Assembly (NCBI GenBank): GCA_030633225.1
Contig: DAOVTF010000097.1
Location: 1-7,205, forward strand
From: Flavobacteriaceae bacterium
Lineage (GTDB): Bacteria; Bacteroidota; Bacteroidia; Flavobacteriales; Flavobacteriaceae
Direction of reading: 5' to 3'
Length of the DNA: 7,205 nt
The notes below the pieces were generated by a model. The model saw nothing but the letters and a program-made list of their open reading frames with translations. It had not been told where the DNA came from and ran no database searches. Position numbers and translations under genes: made by a program. Below are positions 1 through 6,042 of this stretch, piece by piece. Numbering within the stretch: position 1 is the first letter of the stretch; each line of letters opens with the position of its first letter.

Positions 1-110
1 AAAGTAATTTCATGGGTTGTAGATATTATCTCTTGTACGGATATATTTGCCCAAGCTAATTGTTTTAAAATATTGATTTGGACTTTAATTACTGTTCAAA
101 ACAAATATAT
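1..110. other. Left edge, no gene identified
   Basis: No convincing coding region is visible here. Plus-strand frame 1 stays open from base 1 to a stop at 148-150, but it runs through the terminator hairpin and its translation resembles no family I know. Plus frames 2 and 3 stop at 4-6 and 57-59. On the minus strand an ATG at 13-11 is followed by codons for M-K-L-L before the window ends, so a leftward gene could begin there. Only three full codons are visible, too few to annotate as a CDS. A possible minus-strand promoter lies just upstream at 102-129. Confidence 0.4.
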
Positions 111-129
111 AAAAAAAAACATCTGCCAA
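102..129 (-). promoter_or_regulatory. Possible minus-strand promoter for a gene beyond the left edge
   Basis: On the minus strand TATATTTG (109-102) matches the Bacteroidota -7 consensus TAnnTTTG. A TTG (129-127) lies 17 bases upstream, at the short end of the accepted spacing. The TTG falls in the loop of the terminator that ends the neighbouring PUR gene. In such AT-rich DNA a chance match is quite possible. Predicted transcription would start near base 97, about 80 bases before the ATG at 13. Confidence 0.3.
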
Positions 130-145
130 GTAGCAGATGTTTTTT
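111..145 (-). terminator. Intrinsic terminator after the PUR-domain gene
   Basis: An 8-bp stem (119-126 ACATCTGC pairing with 133-140 GCAGATGT) encloses a 6-base loop and is extended by A:T pairs. The run of A at 111-119 reads as a T-run on the minus strand, directly after the stop codon of the leftward gene ending at 147. The T-run at 140-145 would also let the hairpin work on the plus strand, so it may be bidirectional. Confidence 0.85.
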
Positions 146-146
146 A

Positions 147-530
147 TTAAATATCTTCAAATTTAACGTCAGTAAAACTATCAGAAGAAGGTTTTTCAAC
201 ATTAGATTCGTTTACATCCTCTTCACTTGGTTTTTGATAATCTTTTTGATGACGTTCACTTATTACTTCTTGTCCTTTTTCGTTTAAAATAAATTCAGTT
301 GCTTTATTTAAATTTTCACTAAATTCACTAAAATCTTCTTTATACAAATATATTTTGTGTTTTTTATAATGAAAAGAACCATCATCATGAGTAAACTTTT
401 TACTCTCAGTAATAGTTAAATAATAATCACCAGCTTTTGTTTCTCTTACATCAAAAAAATAGGTTCTTCTACCTGCTCTTAAAACCTGAGAAAATATTTC
501 TTCTTGTTCTATAAACCCTTTGTCATTCAT
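147..530 (-). CDS. PUR-domain (DUF3276) nucleic-acid-binding protein
   Basis: A 127-residue protein of the bacterial PUR family (DUF3276), widespread in Bacteroidota. The family is related to eukaryotic Pur-alpha and to the Borrelia regulator BpuR, which binds DNA and RNA. A cytoplasmic nucleic-acid-binding or regulatory role is therefore likely, but the target is unknown. Residues about 10-84 hold the PUR-type fold: IFSQVLRAGRRTYFFDVRE, then strands around YYLTITESKK and KHKIYLYKEDF, then a helix (FSENLNKATEFIL). Residues about 91-127 are acidic and low-complexity (DVNES, EKPSSDS, DVKFEDI), probably disordered. The start ATG at 530-528 is the only Met before the conserved segment. The length is normal for the family. 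The gene lies 92 bases downstream of the ABC gene on the same strand, has its own consensus promoter, and is followed at once by a terminator. Confidence 0.88.
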   Translation of the reverse strand: MNDKGFIEQEEIFSQVLRAGRRTYFFDVRETKAGDYYLTITESKKFTHDDGSFHYKKHKIYLYKEDFSEFSENLNKATEFILNEKGQEVISERHQKDYQKPSEEDVNESNVEKPSSDSFTDVKFEDI

Positions 531-565
531 ACTATTAATTTTTATATTTTTTAAATAATTACTGA

Positions 566-595
566 CAAATCTATAAAATTAAATCAGGTGTGCAA
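566..595 (-). promoter_or_regulatory. Bacteroidota-type promoter of the PUR-domain gene
   Basis: Reading the minus strand, TTG (595-593) is followed after exactly 19 bases by TAGATTTG (573-566), a full match to the Bacteroidota promoter form TTG-N17-23-TAnnTTTG. Transcription should begin near base 560, giving a leader of about 30 bases to the ATG at 530. The site lies between the ABC stop and the PUR start, so the PUR gene can be transcribed independently. Confidence 0.75.
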
Positions 596-622
596 CATTT
601 ATTTTATCTCAATTTCTAGTTT

Positions 623-2392
623 TTATTCATTTTTTATTAACTTTTCTTCAAGTTGCTGATTATAAATGTCTTGATAATATCCTTTACTCAGTACTAGCTC
701 ATCATGCGTGCCAGATTGAACTATTTTTCCTTTATCTAACACGATAATTTTATCAGCATTTTTTACAGAAGATGTACGATGACTTATAATAATAGAAGTT
801 TTACCTTTTGAAGATTTTTTTAAATTATTTAGTATGATTTCTTCGGTTTCGGTATCTACAGCAGATAGACAATCATCAAAAATTAAAATTTTAGGATCAG
901 ATATTAAAGCTCTTGCAATAGAAACTCTTTGTTTTTGACCTCCGGAAAGTGTTACACCTCTTTCTCCAACTAGTGTTTCATATTTATTGCTGAATTTGTC
1001 AATATTATGATGAATATAGGCTGTTTTTGCCACTTGAATTATTTCTTCATTTGTTGCATTTTCGTCACCTATTTTTATATTATTTTTTATAGTATCAGAA
1101 AAAAGAAATGCATCTTGAGGCACAATACCAATACTTTCACGTAATGAAGTCAGATTTATATTTTTAATTGGCTGCTCATCAATATTTACTACACCTTCTT
1201 GATCGACATCGTATAATCTAGTTATCAAACTTGCAATAGTTGATTTTCCGGATCCTGTTTTTCCCATAATTGCAAGAGTATTTCCATGATCTATTTTAAA
1301 ACTTACACCTTTTAAGGCTGTAATATCAGTATCTTCATAAGTAAAAGTAACATTCTTAAATTCGATATCACCTCTAATTTTTGATTCTGTTGTTTGTAAA
1401 TTTTGAATATTTGGCACTTCTTCTAAAAATTCATTAATTCTACCCTGTGATACTTCAGCTTGCTGTACTATTGAAGTAACCCAACCAACAACGGCTACAG
1501 GCCATGTAAGCATATTCACATAAATAATAAACTCAGCAATAATTCCAATATTTTCAATTTCACCATTTATATATCGCATACCGCCAAAATAAATAACCAT
1601 AATATTACTAATGCCAATTAATAGGATCATTAATGGAAAAAATAGGGCTTGTGCTTTGTATAAAGAAATATTTTTTTCTTTGCTCTCTATAGCTAAAGTT
1701 GTAAAACCTGATGATGTTTGATTCTCAATACTATAAGCTTTGATCACATTAATTCCAGAAAATATCTCTTGTGAAAAAGTAGTAAGTTTTGATAAATATA
1801 ACTGTACAATTGTACTTCTTTTGTTAATTACTCTACTCAAAACATATATTGCTATTGAAAGAATAGGTAAGGGTAATAATGTATATAAAGTTAATTTAGC
1901 ATCAATATTTATCATTTTAGTTATAGCTACAACAAATAAAACTAGCATATTCATTGTATACATTATGGCTGGTCCAAAATACATTCTAACTTTTCCTACA
2001 TCCTCACTTATTCGATTCATTAAATCGCCCGTTCTATTTTTTTTATAAAAGTTTAGAGAAAGATATTCGTATTGTTGAAATATCTCATTTTTGAGATCAA
2101 ATTCAATTAACCTTGACATTACAATTAAGGTTTGACGCATCAAAAAAGTAAATAAACCCGAAATAATTGCGGCTCCAATAATATAAAGAATGTTAATTTT
2201 TAATTGAGACTTAACAAAGCTTAGATCTGTAATTTTATTTCGATTATAATCTTCTACAACATTTAGTGATTCACGAATAAGTTGTGGAATTTGCAATACA
2301 AATATTTTTGCTACAATCGTAATTAATATCCCTAAAATTAATCGAAATCTATATTTATAAAAAAATTTATTTAAATACTGTAATTCTTTCAT
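623..2392 (-). CDS. ABC exporter half-transporter (permease fused to ATPase, MdlA/MsbA type)
   Basis: A 589-residue inner-membrane ABC exporter, full length for a fused half-transporter that works as a dimer. Residues about 1-320 form the six-helix transmembrane domain, with hydrophobic segments near 16-36, 66-90, 140-160, 166-186, 250-270 and 283-305. Residues about 340-589 form the ATPase: Walker A GKTGSGKST at 377-385, Q-loop Q426, signature LSGGQ at 482-486, Walker B ILIFD ending at D506, D-loop AVD at 511-513 and switch His H538. The residue after the Walker B aspartate, normally the catalytic Glu, is Asp (D507). This is seen in one half of heterodimeric exporters such as TM287/288, BmrC/BmrD and MdlA. 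No partner half lies in the window. The substrate cannot be read from sequence; drugs or lipids are typical. The start ATG at 2392-2390 is the first Met, and I see no clear promoter match upstream. The gene is divergent from nusB. Confidence 0.93.
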   Translation of the reverse strand: MKELQYLNKFFYKYRFRLILGILITIVAKIFVLQIPQLIRESLNVVEDYNRNKITDLSFVKSQLKINILYIIGAAIISGLFTFLMRQTLIVMSRLIEFDLKNEIFQQYEYLSLNFYKKNRTGDLMNRISEDVGKVRMYFGPAIMYTMNMLVLFVVAITKMINIDAKLTLYTLLPLPILSIAIYVLSRVINKRSTIVQLYLSKLTTFSQEIFSGINVIKAYSIENQTSSGFTTLAIESKEKNISLYKAQALFFPLMILLIGISNIMVIYFGGMRYINGEIENIGIIAEFIIYVNMLTWPVAVVGWVTSIVQQAEVSQGRINEFLEEVPNIQNLQTTESKIRGDIEFKNVTFTYEDTDITALKGVSFKIDHGNTLAIMGKTGSGKSTIASLITRLYDVDQEGVVNIDEQPIKNINLTSLRESIGIVPQDAFLFSDTIKNNIKIGDENATNEEIIQVAKTAYIHHNIDKFSNKYETLVGERGVTLSGGQKQRVSIARALISDPKILIFDDCLSAVDTETEEIILNNLKKSSKGKTSIIISHRTSSVKNADKIIVLDKGKIVQSGTHDELVLSKGYYQDIYNQQLEEKLIKNE

Positions 2393-2578
2393 TTGGGTTT
2401 TATCTCATGAGATTTAGGCGAAGATACATAATTATTATATGTGGTTATTTGGAAAAGTATCTTATCAAAATATTAACTATTAATTTATATTTGTTAAAGT
2501 TTGATATAAAAAAAAAACAGTAATTTTGCACTTTGTTTATTTAAAAAATGAATTTAAAAACTGACGATCTTTTTTATT
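2393..2578. other. Divergent intergenic region between the ABC exporter and nusB
   Basis: This AT-rich spacer holds the nusB promoter (2500-2528) and a short overlapping mini-ORF start (2548). On the ABC side there is a perfect 12-bp palindrome, ATCTCATGAGAT (2402-2413), 9 bases before the ABC start. No exact TAnnTTTG was found facing the ABC gene; the nearest minus-strand sequences (around 2466-2473 and 2452-2459) are imperfect. No RNA gene or terminator was seen. Confidence 0.6.
2500..2528 (+). promoter_or_regulatory. Bacteroidota-type promoter of nusB
   Basis: TTTG (2500-2503) is followed after 17 bases by TAATTTTG (2521-2528), a full match to the -7 consensus TAnnTTTG with spacing at the short end of the accepted range. 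Transcription should begin around 2533-2535, giving a leader of about 45 bases before the nusB ATG at 2579. Confidence 0.65.
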
Positions 2579-2589
2579 ATGGTGAATAG
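2548..2589 (+). other. Out-of-frame mini-ORF overlapping the nusB start
   Basis: An ATG at 2548 in an A-rich context (ttaaaaaATG) opens 13 codons (MNLKTDDLFYYGE) that end at TAG 2587-2589. The mini-ORF is in a different frame from nusB and overlaps its first three codons. If transcription starts near 2534, this is the first ATG on the mRNA. It could be a leader ORF that modulates nusB translation, or it could be chance. It does not look like a conserved peptide. Confidence 0.25.
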
Positions 2590-3517
2590 AAGACATATTC
2601 GAATCAAGGTGTTGCAATCTGTTTACGCTATATTACAATCTAACAGTGATGACTTAGCGAAAGAAGAAAAATTTTTACAATTTAGTGTTAAAAAAGCAAC
2701 CGATTTATATGTATTACAACTGCAATTGTTAGTAGAAGTTAGAAACTTAGCGAAAGAACACCTTGAAATAAAAAAGAAAAAGCATTTAGCTACAGCTGAA
2801 GATAAAAACCCTAGCTTAAAATTTATTCAAAATCAGGCCATTCAAGCTATTGAAAATAGTACTGATTTGAATGAGTATGTTTCTAGTCGTAAAATTGAAA
2901 ACTGGAAGAATGATAGAGAATATGTAAGAGTTATATGGGATAAAATTCAAGAAAATGATACTTACAAAGATTATTTAAGTGCTAAAGAAACTAATTTTAA
3001 AAATGATAAGGTTTTTTTAATGCAAATATTTAAAGAGGTTATTGCGCCTAATGATAAAGTATATGATTATTATGAGAGCTTAAATTTAAGCTGGATTGAT
3101 GATTTACCATTGGTGAATACGCTGATTTTAAAATCAATAAAACAGTTAAAATATGACGGAACTTTTGGGTTGAAAGAGCTGGAGACAAAAGAAGAAGATC
3201 AAGAATTTTTAATAGACTTGTTTAGAAAGACAATATTACACCAAAACGATTATATAGATGATATTGATGATAAAACTCCTAATTGGGATACAGATAGAAT
3301 AGCCGAAGTTGATCTTATACTAATAAAAATGGCAATTACTGAGTTTTTATATTTTCCATCAATTCCAACAAAAGTTACTATAAATGAATATATTGAAATA
3401 GCAAAAGATTATTCAACTGTAAAAAGTAGTTTTTTTATCAATGGAGTATTAGATAAAATTTTAAGAGATTATAATAAATCTAAACGCTTAAACAAAATAG
3501 GTAGAGGATTGTTATAA
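2579..3517 (+). CDS. nusB: Transcription antitermination factor NusB (long Bacteroidota form)
   Basis: NusB binds boxA RNA with NusE (ribosomal protein S10) and helps RNA polymerase read through rRNA operons. At 312 residues this protein is about twice the length of the roughly 140-residue classic NusB. The classic N-terminal signature is at residues 4-20 (RRHIRIKVLQSVYAILQ), the equivalent of R-x-x-A-R-x-x-x-L-Q-x-L-Y. The C-terminal NusB core is at about 235-296: DTDRIAEVDLILIKMAITEF, then IPTKVTINEYIEIAKDYST and FFINGVLDKIL. The roughly 200 residues between them are largely helical and charged, including the lysine run KKKK at 65-68. Long NusB proteins of this kind are usual in Bacteroidota. 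The ATG at 2579 is the only ATG in the open frame, which closes upstream at TGA 2549-2551. A promoter lies at 2500-2528. The DUF1573 gene begins 34 bases after the stop. Confidence 0.93.
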   Translation: MVNRRHIRIKVLQSVYAILQSNSDDLAKEEKFLQFSVKKATDLYVLQLQLLVEVRNLAKEHLEIKKKKHLATAEDKNPSLKFIQNQAIQAIENSTDLNEYVSSRKIENWKNDREYVRVIWDKIQENDTYKDYLSAKETNFKNDKVFLMQIFKEVIAPNDKVYDYYESLNLSWIDDLPLVNTLILKSIKQLKYDGTFGLKELETKEEDQEFLIDLFRKTILHQNDYIDDIDDKTPNWDTDRIAEVDLILIKMAITEFLYFPSIPTKVTINEYIEIAKDYSTVKSSFFINGVLDKILRDYNKSKRLNKIGRGLL

Positions 3518-3524
3518 AAATTTA

Positions 3525-3532
3525 TATTTTTG
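3525..3532 (+). promoter_or_regulatory. Possible -7 element upstream of the DUF1573 gene
   Basis: TATTTTTG (3525-3532) matches TAnnTTTG and would start transcription about 14 bases before the ATG at 3552. The only nearby TTG (3509-3511) is 13 bases upstream, too close for the consensus. This is therefore a half-supported promoter; read-through from nusB, whose stop is 34 bases before this gene, is an alternative. Confidence 0.45.
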
Positions 3533-3551
3533 CAAAAACAAATATTTAGAA

Positions 3552-4016
3552 ATGAAAAAAATTATAACATTAATGGTTTTAAGTTTATTAGTTTTTTCTT
3601 GTAAAGAAAATGCCACTAATAAAATTAATAAAGAAAAATTAAGTGTCGCTAAAGAGCGTGATAATCAAATTAAGGTTGGTACACCAAGAATTAAATTTGA
3701 TAAAACGGAACACGATTTTGGAACGATCAAAGAAGGAGATATTGTTGAAACAATATTTAAATTTAAGAACACTGGTAAATCTGAATTAATTATAACATCT
3801 GCAAAAGGAAATTGTGGTTGTACTGTTCCAGAATGGCCAAAAGAACCAATAATGCCGGGTGAGTCAGGTCAAATTAAAGTGAAGTTTAATTCAAGCCGTA
3901 AACCAAATTTGCAGCAAAAACAAGTGACGTTGATAACCAACACTTCAGATGGAAAAGAAATAATTAAGATTAAGGCGATGGTAACACCAGATGCAAAATT
4001 AAATTTAAAAAGCTAA
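3552..4016 (+). CDS. DUF1573-domain lipoprotein
   Basis: A 154-residue secreted lipoprotein. Residues 1-16 are a signal peptide (MKKIITLMVLSLLVFS) followed by the lipidation cysteine C17 in a VFSC lipobox, so signal peptidase II processing and anchoring in the cell envelope are expected. After a lysine-rich linker, residues about 46-144 form a DUF1573 domain, an immunoglobulin-like beta-sandwich. It shows IKFDKTEHDFGTIKEGD, the segment FKFKNTGKSELIITSAKGNC, the family motif CGCTVPEW (from C88) and PGESGQIKVKF. No molecular function is established for this family. The gene is followed after only 4 bases by yajC, so the two are very probably cotranscribed and perhaps translationally coupled, consistent with an envelope or secretion role. 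That link is inference from context. Confidence 0.88.
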   Translation: MKKIITLMVLSLLVFSCKENATNKINKEKLSVAKERDNQIKVGTPRIKFDKTEHDFGTIKEGDIVETIFKFKNTGKSELIITSAKGNCGCTVPEWPKEPIMPGESGQIKVKFNSSRKPNLQQKQVTLITNTSDGKEIIKIKAMVTPDAKLNLKS

Positions 4017-4020
4017 ATAA

Positions 4021-4338
4021 ATGTATCAAACTATTTTTTTACAAGCGAGTACTTATGGGAATATGATTTTAATCCCATTGATGTTTTTGGTTTTGTATCT
4101 TTTTATGATCAGACCACAAATTAAAAAACAAAAAAATGAAAAGAGTTTTCAGTCTACTATAAAAAAGGGATCAAAAGTTGTAACAACAAGTGGAATTCAT
4201 GGCAAAATTATTGACTTAATTGATAGTGATAATACTTGTGTTATTGAAACAGGTGCAGGTAAAATCAAATTCGAAAGATCTGCCCTTTCAATGGAATTGA
4301 GTAAAAAGTACCTTCCCAAAGAAATTAAAAAGAAATAA
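4021..4338 (+). CDS. yajC: Preprotein translocase accessory subunit YajC
   Basis: A 105-residue YajC, the small membrane protein that associates with SecDF and the SecYEG translocon and assists protein export. Residues about 13-31 form the single transmembrane helix (GNMILIPLMFLVLYLFMI). The signature IRPQIKKQKNEK follows at 30-41 at the membrane-cytoplasm boundary. The cytoplasmic domain shows the family's KKGSKVVTTSGIHGKI (48-63) and a final lysine-rich tail. Length is typical. The ATG at 4021 lies 4 bases after the DUF1573 stop, with no room for a separate promoter, so it is the second gene of that unit. A strong terminator follows 14 bases after the stop. SecD/SecF and YidC are not in the window. 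Confidence 0.93.
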   Translation: MYQTIFLQASTYGNMILIPLMFLVLYLFMIRPQIKKQKNEKSFQSTIKKGSKVVTTSGIHGKIIDLIDSDNTCVIETGAGKIKFERSALSMELSKKYLPKEIKKK

Positions 4339-4352
4339 TCACTTTTTATACT

Positions 4353-4382
4353 AAGAGTTCTTGTTTAAGAACTCTTTTTTTT
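4353..4382 (+). terminator. Intrinsic terminator after yajC
   Basis: A perfect 10-bp stem (4353-4362 AAGAGTTCTT pairing with 4367-4376 AAGAACTCTT) with a GTTT loop runs into an eight-base T-run (4375-4382). It starts 14 bases after the yajC stop and ends 13 bases before the next ATG, so it separates the DUF1573-yajC unit from the YbbR-coaE unit. Confidence 0.92.
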
Positions 4383-4389
4383 ATCTTTA
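4361..4389 (+). promoter_or_regulatory. Possible promoter of the YbbR-like gene, overlapping the terminator
   Basis: TTG (4361-4363), at the terminator stem-loop junction, is followed after 18 bases by TATCTTTA (4382-4389), a one-mismatch form of TAnnTTTG (final A for G). Transcription would begin close to the ATG at 4396, giving a leader of nearly zero length. No better match lies between the terminator and the start codon, so either this site is used or expression depends on read-through. Confidence 0.35.
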
Positions 4390-4395
4390 TTAAAA

Positions 4396-5361
4396 ATGAT
4401 TAGCAGAAAAGAACATAGTAAAAAAGAATCTCTAAAAAATAATAAGCGGTTACGAGTTTTTTTATTGTTTTTTTTATTGTCTTTCTTGTTTTGGATGTTA
4501 ATTAAACTATCTAAAAATTATATTAGTGATGTAGAATTTAATTTGGTTTATACTGACGAGCCAAAAAACAAACTATTTGAAAAGAACCCTGATGAAAAGG
4601 TAGTGTTAACTTTAAAGACGATGGGTTTTAAACTGATTAATTATGGTTTAAAAAAGAGAGAGCTCAATTATAGCTTGAATGATATTAAAAAGATAAAAGG
4701 TTCAAATTATTATAGTTTAACCAAATCAAATATTAATTTATTACAAGCTCAATTATCGGCAGAAACTACAGTGTTAAAAATAAAGCCAGACACATTGTAT
4801 TTTGAATTTGGAGTTAAAAAGTCAAAAAAAGTTAAAATTATCTCCCATGTTAATTTGCAATTTAAACCTGGCTATAATTTAGTTAAAGAACAAACTATTG
4901 AGCCAGATAAGATCACAATATCTGGCCCAGAAAATGTTATCGACTCTATTAATGAAATCCATACGGAAATAATTGAGTTAAATGATGTTTCTGAATCCTT
5001 TATTAACAAAATAAATTTGGTAAGTCCTACTAATTCAATTTCATTATCATCTGATCATGTAACTATAAAAGGAAATGTTGAAAAAATTACAGAAGGAACT
5101 TTTTTATTACCTTATAAAGTAATTAATATACCAAATAAATACTTGATAAGTACTTACCCTAAAGAAGTTAAAGTAATTTTTCAGGTAGCTTTAAAAGATT
5201 ATAATAAAATTTCGGAAAACAGTTTTAAAATCGAATGTGATTATAAGCAAACTGATGATAATAATTTGGAATATTTAATTCCTAAAATTGTTGAAAAACC
5301 AGAAATTTTATTTGACGTTAAAGTAGTGCCTAATAAAATTGAATTTTTAATTAAAAAATAA
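4396..5361 (+). CDS. YbbR/CdaR-like membrane-anchored protein
   Basis: A 321-residue protein with a short basic N-terminus (many Lys/Arg in residues 4-20), one transmembrane helix at about 21-38 (VFLLFFLLSFLFWMLIKL) and a long beta-rich extracytoplasmic part made of YbbR-like repeats. The clearest repeat is about 145-230, with KKVKIISHVNLQF, GYNLVKEQTIEPDKITISGP and VIDSINEIHTEIIELNDV. Neighbouring weaker repeats cover about 45-140 and 230-320. In Firmicutes, CdaR (YbbR) is a membrane protein that regulates the c-di-AMP synthase CdaA. Whether this Bacteroidota relative does so is unknown, and no cdaA lies in the window. The ATG at 4396 is the first in frame and sits next to the basic segment. 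It is followed after 37 bases by coaE with no terminator, so the two are probably cotranscribed. Family assignment rests on layout and motifs. Confidence 0.8.
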   Translation: MISRKEHSKKESLKNNKRLRVFLLFFLLSFLFWMLIKLSKNYISDVEFNLVYTDEPKNKLFEKNPDEKVVLTLKTMGFKLINYGLKKRELNYSLNDIKKIKGSNYYSLTKSNINLLQAQLSAETTVLKIKPDTLYFEFGVKKSKKVKIISHVNLQFKPGYNLVKEQTIEPDKITISGPENVIDSINEIHTEIIELNDVSESFINKINLVSPTNSISLSSDHVTIKGNVEKITEGTFLLPYKVINIPNKYLISTYPKEVKVIFQVALKDYNKISENSFKIECDYKQTDDNNLEYLIPKIVEKPEILFDVKVVPNKIEFLIKK

Positions 5362-5398
5362 TTATTTCATATTATAAATCCGTAATCCAAATTAAACG

Positions 5399-5977
5399 AT
5401 GGAAGTAATTGGTTTGACAGGAGGAATTGGAAGTGGTAAAACTACCATTGCTAAGATGTTTGAAAGTTTAAATATTCCTGTTTATTACGCAGATATTGAA
5501 GCGAAGAAACTGATGAATACTTCCAATAATATAAAAATAAAATTAATTGATTTATTTGGTGATGAAACTTTTATTGATGAAAGTTTAAATAGATCCTATA
5601 TTGCTAATATTGTTTTTAAGGATAAGGAAAAACTACAGAAACTTAATGCTATTGTCCATCCAGAGGTTGAAAGACATTTTCATAATTGGATAAAAAATCA
5701 AAACTCAAAATATGTAATTCAAGAAAATGCTATCATTTTTGAGAATGAAAATCAAAGTAAGTTTGATAAGATGATTACGGTAACTGCATCTAAAGATTTA
5801 AGAGTTAATAGAGTTATGCAAAGGGATGCTGTTTCAGAGAGTATGGTTTTAGATAGAATGAAGAATCAATTAAAAGACTCCTACAAAATAAATAATTCTG
5901 ATTTTGTAATTTATAATACTGATTTAAAACAAAGTAAAGATCAGGTTCTTAAAATTCATCAAGATCTAATCGATTGA
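5399..5977 (+). CDS. coaE: Dephospho-CoA kinase
   Basis: CoaE phosphorylates the 3'-hydroxyl of dephospho-CoA with ATP, the last step of coenzyme A synthesis, in the cytoplasm. The 192-residue protein has the usual length. It begins MEVIGLTGGIGSGKTTIA with the P-loop GGIGSGKT at 8-15, followed by the substrate-site VYYADIEAKKLM containing D32. The family segment LNAIVHPEVERHF is at 82-94. The strand-plus-acid element corresponding to PLLFE reads AIIFENE (111-117). The lid and adenine-binding region follows at about 128-160 (VTASKDLRVNRVMQRD, then DRMKNQ). The ATG at 5399 directly precedes the conserved first strand, leaving no doubt about the start. The gene lies 37 bases after the YbbR-like gene and 101 bases before a histidine kinase with its own promoter. 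No terminator hairpin was seen after the stop. Confidence 0.95.
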   Translation: MEVIGLTGGIGSGKTTIAKMFESLNIPVYYADIEAKKLMNTSNNIKIKLIDLFGDETFIDESLNRSYIANIVFKDKEKLQKLNAIVHPEVERHFHNWIKNQNSKYVIQENAIIFENENQSKFDKMITVTASKDLRVNRVMQRDAVSESMVLDRMKNQLKDSYKINNSDFVIYNTDLKQSKDQVLKIHQDLID

Positions 5978-5999
5978 TAGATTTTATATTTCTTAAATA

Positions 6000-6040
6000 T
6001 TTGTTAAATTAATTGTAACTTTCGTTAACTTTTGTTAAAA
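6000..6040 (+). repeat. Tandem ~10-bp repeats upstream of the kinase promoter, likely operator
   Basis: Four related decamers follow each other: TTTGTTAAAT (6000-6009), AATTGTAACT (6011-6020), TTCGTTAACT (6021-6030) and TTTGTTAAAA (6031-6040). The shared core is GTTAA or GTAA with a period of 10-11 bases, one DNA helical turn. They end 2 bases before the proposed -33 TTG at 6043. Direct repeats at this spacing are the typical binding pattern of OmpR/PhoB-family response regulators. That this is an autoregulatory operator is inference. Confidence 0.5.
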
Positions 6041-6042
6041 CA

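Noticed and set aside
78..287. 69-residue plus-strand open frame starting at a TTG
   Set aside because: It runs through the terminator hairpin and lies antisense to the PUR-domain gene. Its translation is a hydrophobic, Phe-rich shadow with no family resemblance.
1740..2048. 102-residue plus-strand open frame
   Set aside because: It is antisense to the transmembrane part of the ABC exporter, whose coding frame is certain. There is no promoter or recognisable domain.
2402..2413. Perfect 12-bp palindrome ATCTCATGAGAT upstream of the ABC start, as a repressor operator
   Set aside because: A 12-bp palindrome is expected about once or twice by chance in 7 kb, and there is no second copy or neighbouring regulator gene to support it.
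2393..2480. A promoter for the ABC exporter
   Set aside because: No minus-strand TAnnTTTG with a TTG at 17-23 bases was found. The nearest candidates differ in the TA step or the final G, so I did not annotate one.
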